In this document: positions 14,474-19,128 of the stretch, in pieces
Layout: each line of letters begins with the position of its first letter
Numbering within the stretch: the stretch's first letter is position 1
From: Nitrospinota bacterium
Lineage (GTDB): Bacteria; Nitrospinota_A; JADGAW01
Assembly (NCBI GenBank): GCA_015231815.1
Contig: JADGAW010000017.1
Span: 1 to 19,128 of the forward strand
Length of the DNA: 19,128 nt
Direction: 5' to 3'
The notes under the pieces: model-generated
The model's database searches: none
Told to the model about the DNA's origin: nothing
What the model saw: only the letters and a program-made list of their open reading frames with translations
Program-made: the position numbers and the translations under genes

Positions 14474-14812
14474 TTAAATTGCATCTTCTCCTTTTTCTGC
14501 AGTTCTGATTCTTATTACATCAGTTACTTCTGATACAAAGATCTTTCCGTCACCAACTTTTCCTGTTTGAGCAGTTTTGGTAATGGTTTCAACAGCAACT
14601 TCAAGCATCTGATCAGAGACAATTAACTCCACTTTTACTTTAGGAAGAAAATCGACCTGATACTCTGCTCCTCGATAAAGTTCAGTATGACCTTTTTGTC
14701 GACCAAAACCTTTTACCTCGGTAACGGTCATTCCAAGAATTCCTTTTTCCTGAAGTTGATCCTTAACCTCATCAAGTTTAAAAGGTTTGATTATTGCTTC
14801 AATTTTTTTCAT
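14474..14812 (-). CDS. PII nitrogen regulatory protein (GlnB/GlnK type)
   Basis: A trimeric signal protein that reads 2-oxoglutarate and ATP/ADP and controls ammonium uptake and assimilation. Its 112 residues are the canonical length. The N-terminal signature KKIEAIIKPFKLDEVKDQL, the T-loop with uridylylation site Tyr51 (RGAEYQVDFLPK) and the B-loop TGKVGDGKIFV at about 83-93 are all intact. It follows amtB by 46 bases with a strong GGAGG site. Genes next to amtB are usually GlnK, the paralogue that plugs the transporter, but GlnK and GlnB cannot be separated safely by sequence, so no symbol is given. Regulation by nitrogen status through the sigma-54-like promoter ahead of amtB is expected. 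Confidence 0.95.
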   Translation of the reverse strand: MKKIEAIIKPFKLDEVKDQLQEKGILGMTVTEVKGFGRQKGHTELYRGAEYQVDFLPKVKVELIVSDQMLEVAVETITKTAQTGKVGDGKIFVSEVTDVIRIRTAEKGEDAI

Positions 14813-14858
14813 CTATACCTCCATTAAATTCGTTTTAAGATTTTCTTAACCATGGCTA

Positions 14859-16160
14859 TTATTCAACTCTTTCACCATGCAGACTTACATCAAGTCCAAT
14901 TCGCTCTTCTTCTTCTTCAACTCTTAGTCCCATAGCGATGTCAATTACCTTGAGAATAATGAAGGTTGCTATTGCGCAGTAAACAATTGTTCCTCCAATA
15001 CCATAAAACTGAATGAGAAGTTGACCTGTGTTACCTTCAAGCACACCTTTTGTGCCACCAATAGCTTCAACAGCAAATACGCCTGTTAAGACAGCACCGA
15101 TGATACCGCCAACTCCATGAATACCAAATGCATCAAGAGAATCATCATATCCCAGCATCTTCTTTAATGAAGTTGCAGTCCAGAAACAAACAATTCCGGC
15201 AACTACACCGATTATTAAAGCTCCTGTTCCGTCAACAAAACCAGATGCAGGAGTAATTGCAACAAGACCTGCTACAGCTCCAGAAGCTATACCAAGAACT
15301 GATGGTTTTTTATGAACAATCCATTCAGCAAACATCCATCCAAGCCCTGCAGCGGCAGTTGCTATTTGAGTGACCAGCATTGCCATTCCTGCTGTTCCGT
15401 TAGCACCAACTGCTGATCCAGCATTAAACCCAAACCAGCCAACCCAGAGAAGGGAAGCACCAATAACGGTATAAACAAGGTTATGAGGCATAAGAACTTC
15501 CTTTTCATAACCAACTCTTTTGCCAATTACTATAGCAGCTACCAACCCAGCAACACCTGCGTTAATATGTACAACAGTACCTCCTGCAAAATCAAGAACT
15601 CCTGCGTCACCAAGAAAACCACCGCCCCAAACCCAGTGACAAATGGGAGCGTAAACAGCAAGAACCCAAATGCTGGAAAAAACACACATTGAAGAAAACT
15701 TCATTCTTTCTGCAAAAGCTCCTGTAATAAGAGCAGTAGTAATAATTGCAAACGTTAATTGAAATATAGCGAAAACAGATTCAGGAATTGTACCGCTTAA
15801 TGTACTTGAACCTATTGCTTTAAACATAAAGTTTCCTGTACCGCCAATAAATGAATTTCCTTCGCTAAATGCAAGGCTATATCCGGCAATAAACCAGAGA
15901 ATAGTAACAAGACAGGTAATGGTAAAGGATTGCATAACCACACCCAAAACGTTTTTCTTCCTTACCATACCACCATAAAGAAGAGCTACGCCCGGTATTG
16001 TCATAAGCAGTACCAACGCCGTAGAAGTTAGCATCCATGCAGTGTCTCCTGTATCAAGCTTTGGTGCTTCTTCCGCATAAGCGGTTCCTGCTATACCCAA
16101 AGCAACGATTAAGGCTCCAACAAAGGTTGATGGATAGTTTTTTACTTTGCCGAGAATCAT
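14859..16160 (-). CDS. amtB: Ammonium transporter (Amt family)
   Basis: Inner-membrane channel for ammonium uptake. It has 433 residues, with an N-terminal signal-like segment (about 11-29, ending TAYAEE) before the eleven-helix core, as in E. coli AmtB. The twin pore histidines are His198 (VVHINAGVAGL) and His348 (FGIHGVGG). Other family segments are seen: LLYGGMVRKKN, TGAFAERMKF, and the Asp-rich loop YDDSLDAFGIHG. The C-terminal tail (LRVEEEEERIGLD) is the part that usually touches GlnK. The start has a GGAGG site. It is the first gene of amtB-glnK-porin and has a sigma-54-type promoter about 100 bases upstream, which implies nitrogen-limitation control by an NtrC-like activator. Confidence 0.96.
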   Translation of the reverse strand: MILGKVKNYPSTFVGALIVALGIAGTAYAEEAPKLDTGDTAWMLTSTALVLLMTIPGVALLYGGMVRKKNVLGVVMQSFTITCLVTILWFIAGYSLAFSEGNSFIGGTGNFMFKAIGSSTLSGTIPESVFAIFQLTFAIITTALITGAFAERMKFSSMCVFSSIWVLAVYAPICHWVWGGGFLGDAGVLDFAGGTVVHINAGVAGLVAAIVIGKRVGYEKEVLMPHNLVYTVIGASLLWVGWFGFNAGSAVGANGTAGMAMLVTQIATAAAGLGWMFAEWIVHKKPSVLGIASGAVAGLVAITPASGFVDGTGALIIGVVAGIVCFWTATSLKKMLGYDDSLDAFGIHGVGGIIGAVLTGVFAVEAIGGTKGVLEGNTGQLLIQFYGIGGTIVYCAIATFIILKVIDIAMGLRVEEEEERIGLDVSLHGERVE

Positions 16161-16212
16161 TTTGCCTCCAAACTATTTATTAATAATATGTATAAAAAAG
16201 GTGATTAAATTC

Positions 16213-16233
16213 TCACTGAGAGCTCATCAGTGA
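16213..16233. other. Hairpin in the amtB leader
   Basis: A perfect 7-bp inverted repeat (TCACTGA / TCAGTGA, 7-base loop) inside the leader expected from the sigma-54 promoter. A similar hairpin lies at the same side of the element at 3419-3434. It could protect the 5' end of the message. Confidence 0.5.
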
Positions 16234-16255
16234 AAATCCAACAATTTCCTCTATA

Positions 16256-16271
16256 AACAATTAGCGTGCCA
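16256..16271 (-). promoter_or_regulatory. Sigma-54-type promoter of amtB
   Basis: On the minus strand it reads TGGCACG, four bases, TTGTT. This matches the sigma-54 consensus at every -24 position and keeps the key -12 G with correct spacing; only the following C is T. The start site would be near 16246, giving a leader of about 86 bases. amtB-glnK units are classic sigma-54/NtrC targets. Confidence 0.75.
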
Positions 16272-16277
16272 TTTTTA

Positions 16278-16316
16278 TAAAAACAAGGGCTTATGTTATG
16301 TAAGCTATTGTTTTTA
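16278..16316. repeat. Long imperfect inverted repeat next to the amtB promoter
   Basis: A 9-bp outer arm (TAAAAACAA at 16278-16286, TTGTTTTTA at 16308-16316) and a 5-bp inner arm (GCTTA at 16289-16293, TAAGC at 16301-16305) are separated by a 2x2 internal loop. It lies directly upstream of the -24 box. It may be a regulator site or a hairpin; the plus-strand T-run is too weak to call it a terminator. Confidence 0.55.
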
Positions 16317-16411
16317 CATAATACAATCTACTACATACGTTAAAGAATCAGAAGGGAACTCGACTTTAAGAGACGGATATTTTGCTCAATTAATGCTCAC
16401 GAATCAAGCAG

Positions 16412-16430
16412 ATGATTAAAATTTAATCAT
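16412..16430. promoter_or_regulatory. Perfect palindrome, candidate enhancer for amtB
   Basis: ATGATTAAA, one base, TTTAATCAT: a perfect 9-bp inverted repeat centred about 175 bases upstream of the expected amtB start site. Sigma-54 activators bind as dimers at such distances. The sequence is not the enteric NtrC consensus, so the activator assignment is a guess. Confidence 0.4.
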
Positions 16431-16507
16431 AAAGCGGTTTAATTATATTCAGGAAAAAACTTCCTTATTGAGGCAAATAATTGACATCCAAAATTGTAAG
16501 TAAATTC

Positions 16508-16611
16508 TATAATCCCCTATATATAGGCTATAAGAGTATAATAAGTCAGCAAGGTATGGCTCTTGCTAGTTAGTGACTTTGAAAGAATATAGTTACTGGG
16601 TGTGAACTTGC
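16508..16611 (+). other. Structured region upstream of fliD
   Basis: This stretch has a TATAAT (16508-16513), the palindrome CCTATATATAGG (16516-16527), a 6-bp hairpin AGCAAG / CTTGCT (16548-16553 with 16562-16567), and a second stem AGTGAC / GTTACT with one G-U pair (16572-16577 with 16592-16597). A second CTTGC at 16607-16611 could pair with the same GCAAG. A TTGACA at 16481 is 21 bases from the TATAAT, too far for a standard promoter. It does not match a riboswitch I know. Confidence 0.4.
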
Positions 16612-16644
16612 AGTTAAATTTGACAATAACTTAAAAGAAACAAC

Positions 16645-16672
16645 TAAAGTATTGTTTTTAAGTTTCCGATAG
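16645..16672 (+). promoter_or_regulatory. Putative sigma-28 (FliA) promoter of fliD
   Basis: TAAA, 16 bases, TCCGATAG. The consensus is TAAA, 15 bases, GCCGATAA, so the spacing is one base long and two of eight -10 bases differ. It lies 33 bases before the fliD ATG, the right distance, and late flagellar genes are usual sigma-28 targets. Confidence 0.5.
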
Positions 16673-16704
16673 ATAGACTAAATATACAAAACAAAGAGGT
16701 TGAA

Positions 16705-18417
16705 ATGGTTACAATAAATACAAATTCCAATGCCACATCTCCTTTTGGTACAAACACCACTTCTTCGACTTCATTCAACCCGGCTATAACATTGTCGGGT
16801 CTTGGGTCGAGTTTTGATACAGGAGCAATGGTTAACTCACTTATTCAGGTTGAGAGAATTCCTATCTTCTCTATTCAAGCAAAACAAGCTAAATTAAGCA
16901 GCAAAGAAACATCTGTTCTACAAATGAAAGATTTACTGAAAACAGTTCAGACGACAGCTGAAAAGTTCAGGACAGAAATTGGTTTTAACAGCAAAGCAGC
17001 TTCTTTTACCAATTCAGATACTTCTGCTACAACAAAAGTTGCCGACGTTACGGCTTCTTCAAGTGCTGTTCCGGGAGATTATGATTTAAGTGTTACACAA
17101 CTTGCAACTTCTTCCCGTTATATTTTTGATCAGGGCTTTTCGAGCCAATTCTCCTCATTAGGAATACTTCCTGACGCTGAAAATCCATATATTACGATTG
17201 ATAGTGGCAGTTCTTCAGCGACTATCTTTCTTGATACCAATGAAACACTTATTAGCTTAAGAAATAAAATCAATAGTTCCAGTTTTACCGGAAATGCATC
17301 AATCATTAATGACGGAAGCAGTAGCCCTAATAAACTTGTTATTCAATCTACCGTTACGGGTGCTGATAATGACTTTACCCTTATTATTCCGCAGTTTTTA
17401 GAGGGTGCTCAAAGAACGGTACCTGTCCCACTTTCAGCCACGAAACTTCAAACTGCCCAAGATGCAATCTTTACGGTAGATGGAACGAGTTTTACAAAAA
17501 CAACAAATGAAGTTACTGATGCTTTAGCAGGAATAACATTAAACCTAAATACTACCGGTTCTGGAACAATTAAAGTTGTTGCAGATGATACTAATACAAA
17601 ATCTACAATAGAACAGTTTGTCACTGATTACAATCAACTTGCAAGTTTTATTAAACAGCAATCAACCTTTGTACAAGGACAAGATAGGCCAGTTCTTTTC
17701 GGAGATAGTTCCCTTCGGTCTGTTGAGATGGCAATGAAGAGTATTATTAACAACAAGGTTACCGGTTCAGTTTATAACTACGACTCTCTTGCATCAATTG
17801 GTATTAAATCTAATAACAGTGGACAGCTTCTTATTAATGACACAACTCTCACAAATGCACTGAAAACAGATCCCGATGCAGTACAAAATATTTTTATTGC
17901 CAACGGAACTTCCTCTGATTCTTCCAAGGCGAATTATGTCACCCATACAAATGACACGGTAGGTGTAACATATGACATCAAAGAAGAAAACGGAACTATT
18001 TATGTAAAGACTTCCGGTACAAATACGTGGGATGAAATGACATCTCCTTTAACAAATTATTACCGGGGAAAAACTGGAAAGAATGAAGATGGGTTATTAA
18101 TATATGTACCTTCTGGTCAGACAGGTTTTAATGAAACAGTAACAGTTAACCGAGGAATTTTCGATGCTCTTAATGCAAAAATTGCCGATTTATTAGACAG
18201 CACTTCTGGCAGTGTTGGTTTACGAGAAAAAGGAATCAGTAAGCAAATTAATGATTACAACGATGACATAAAAAATATTGAACAGAGGGTTCAGATTAAA
18301 GCTGAAAATATCAAACAAAAATTTGTACAACTTGAATCTTTCATGGCACAATCGGAATCACAAAAACAATATTTAACCGGTCAATTGGCAAGCATGACTG
18401 GTACATCTAAAAAGTAA
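16705..18417 (+). CDS. fliD: Flagellar filament cap protein FliD (HAP2)
   Basis: Forms the cap at the tip of the flagellar filament and helps flagellin subunits fold into place; it is exported through the flagellar secretion channel, and no Sec signal peptide is present. The N-terminal FliD signature is clear at about residues 28-56 (ITLSGLGSSFDTGAMVNSLI, then QVERIPI). The C-terminal part ends in a heptad-rich coiled coil, about 515-560 (DDIKNIEQRVQIKAENIKQ, then FVQLESFMAQ), as in the family. The middle is Ser/Thr/Asn-rich and variable. The length of 570 residues is within the family range. An AGAGG site precedes the ATG. fliS follows after 23 bases. The flagellin gene is not in the window; the upstream neighbour is the divergent amtB. 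Confidence 0.95.
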   Translation: MVTINTNSNATSPFGTNTTSSTSFNPAITLSGLGSSFDTGAMVNSLIQVERIPIFSIQAKQAKLSSKETSVLQMKDLLKTVQTTAEKFRTEIGFNSKAASFTNSDTSATTKVADVTASSSAVPGDYDLSVTQLATSSRYIFDQGFSSQFSSLGILPDAENPYITIDSGSSSATIFLDTNETLISLRNKINSSSFTGNASIINDGSSSPNKLVIQSTVTGADNDFTLIIPQFLEGAQRTVPVPLSATKLQTAQDAIFTVDGTSFTKTTNEVTDALAGITLNLNTTGSGTIKVVADDTNTKSTIEQFVTDYNQLASFIKQQSTFVQGQDRPVLFGDSSLRSVEMAMKSIINNKVTGSVYNYDSLASIGIKSNNSGQLLINDTTLTNALKTDPDAVQNIFIANGTSSDSSKANYVTHTNDTVGVTYDIKEENGTIYVKTSGTNTWDEMTSPLTNYYRGKTGKNEDGLLIYVPSGQTGFNETVTVNRGIFDALNAKIADLLDSTSGSVGLREKGISKQINDYNDDIKNIEQRVQIKAENIKQKFVQLESFMAQSESQKQYLTGQLASMTGTSKK

Positions 18418-18440
18418 AAAATTAAATAAGGAGAAACATC

Positions 18441-18899
18441 ATGTATGCGAATCAATTTAACCGATACAAAACAGACCAGTACACATCAAACAATCAAGGA
18501 AAATTAATTGTCATGATGTACGATGGTGCAATTCGTTTTATAAAGGAAGCAATTAACGGTATAAAAAATAAAGATAAATATACTCAGGCTACATACTTAA
18601 GTAAAGCAGAAAAGATTATTTCTGAATTAAAAATAACCCTTGACATGGAAAAAGGTGGAGAAATAGCCAAAAATCTGGAAAGGTTGTATAACTATATTGC
18701 AGAAAAAATCCTTTTCAGCAACCTGCACGGCAAAGTAGAACCTCTTGAAGAAGTTGTTCTTCTTCTTGTTGATCTAAGGTCAGCCTGGGATCAAATCTCC
18801 AAAGCTCCGGTGCAACCAATGGCTCAGGCAAACACAAGCATGGCAAACGTTGATGCTGCACCTGTACAGAGAAAAAGCTTGTCAGTAAGGGCTTATTAG
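18441..18899 (+). CDS. fliS: Flagellin export chaperone FliS
   Basis: Binds the C-terminus of flagellin in the cytoplasm, prevents early polymerisation and delivers it to the export gate. It has 152 residues. Family segments are visible: the start YANQFNRYKTDQ, the helix GKLIVMMYDGAIRFIKEAI, KAEKIISELKITLD, and LERLYNYIAEKI. The last 30 residues (Ala, Gln and Pro-rich) extend beyond the four-helix core and are probably flexible. The ATG has a strong AAGGAGA site. The fliD-fliS order is common and the 23-base gap suggests one transcript. Confidence 0.95.
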   Translation: MYANQFNRYKTDQYTSNNQGKLIVMMYDGAIRFIKEAINGIKNKDKYTQATYLSKAEKIISELKITLDMEKGGEIAKNLERLYNYIAEKILFSNLHGKVEPLEEVVLLLVDLRSAWDQISKAPVQPMAQANTSMANVDAAPVQRKSLSVRAY

Positions 18900-19128
18900 A
18901 AACTTGAGGTTTTGAACTTCTTTATTGAATCGTATAATGAGGAAACATATTCCTGTTAATTGCATTACTTTTTGCTGCTCATTCTAATTACCCCTATTTT
19001 TCTCCTTTATATATCATGATATTAAAGATTTCTTTTTTCAATTTACGCCTCTTCTGATAATCTTGAAGAACTTTTACCTTCTCAAAATCCAGTTACTGCA
19101 AGGTTTAATCGTAACAGTTGAATTAATA
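18900..19128. other. Non-coding tail of the window
   Basis: 229 AT-rich bases after fliS. A TATAAT with a TTTTGA 17 bases upstream (about 18910-18938) could be a promoter. Only reading frames of 13-16 codons start here, and none has recognisable content or a good ribosome site. No clear terminator for fliDS is seen. Confidence 0.4.

Noticed and set aside
16481..16513. TTGACA and TATAAT as a sigma-70 promoter for fliD
   Set aside because: The spacer is 21 bases, too long for normal sigma-70 recognition. The sigma-28-like site at 16645-16672 fits the gene better, though a weak upstream promoter is not excluded.
18900..19128. Short frames after fliS as a small flagellar gene
   Set aside because: The longest ATG frames have 13-16 codons, without a good ribosome site or recognisable content. 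The stretch may be only an intergenic space.

Overview
The window looks like the chromosome of a low-GC, Gram-negative, flagellated bacterium with a respiratory, probably anaerobic lifestyle. The evidence is a DsbD-type cytochrome c biogenesis reductase, an outer-membrane porin, two multiheme c-type cytochromes, FliD/FliS and sigma-54-type promoter sequence. The gene mix is compatible with Deferribacterota, Nitrospirota or related Desulfobacterota-like lineages. I cannot fix the phylum from the sequence alone. No mobile element, CRISPR array, tRNA or rRNA was found.

Layout. At 1-1128 (minus) lies the N-terminal part of a secreted protein: a Reeler-like 'choice-of-anchor V' domain with an unusual CX4CH motif, followed by tandem fibronectin type III units; it runs off the left edge. 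From 1459 to 8866 everything is on the plus strand: dsbD, guaB, guaA, a two-CBS-domain protein translationally coupled to argG, and an orphan response regulator with an N-terminal helix-turn-helix and a C-terminal receiver. From 16160 down to 8881 everything is on the minus strand, in two units. The first is amtB - glnK/glnB - TorF-like porin, with a sigma-54-type promoter before amtB and a strong terminator after the porin. The second is an octaheme hydroxylamine-oxidoreductase-like cytochrome - a three-TM hexaheme NapC/NirT-like cytochrome - a DUF3422 membrane protein. From 16705 the plus strand carries fliD and fliS.

How they fit together. The amtB/PII unit senses and imports ammonium. The neighbouring octaheme HAO-like protein and the quinol-dehydrogenase-like membrane cytochrome could form a periplasmic chain that moves electrons from the quinone pool to a nitrogen compound such as nitrite or hydroxylamine, or the reverse. 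DsbD, at the other end of the window, would supply reductant for heme attachment to such cytochromes. The DUF3422 gene is the last member of the cytochrome unit and has no known function.

The most interesting points are the HAO-like/hexaheme/DUF3422 gene set, a second sigma-54-like element on the minus strand between dsbD and guaB that closely resembles the amtB promoter, the CX4CH motif in the secreted Reeler-like protein, and several strong inverted repeats in the intergenic spaces. Two gene starts were set downstream of the longest possible frame: guaB at 3514 and the octaheme protein at 13150.
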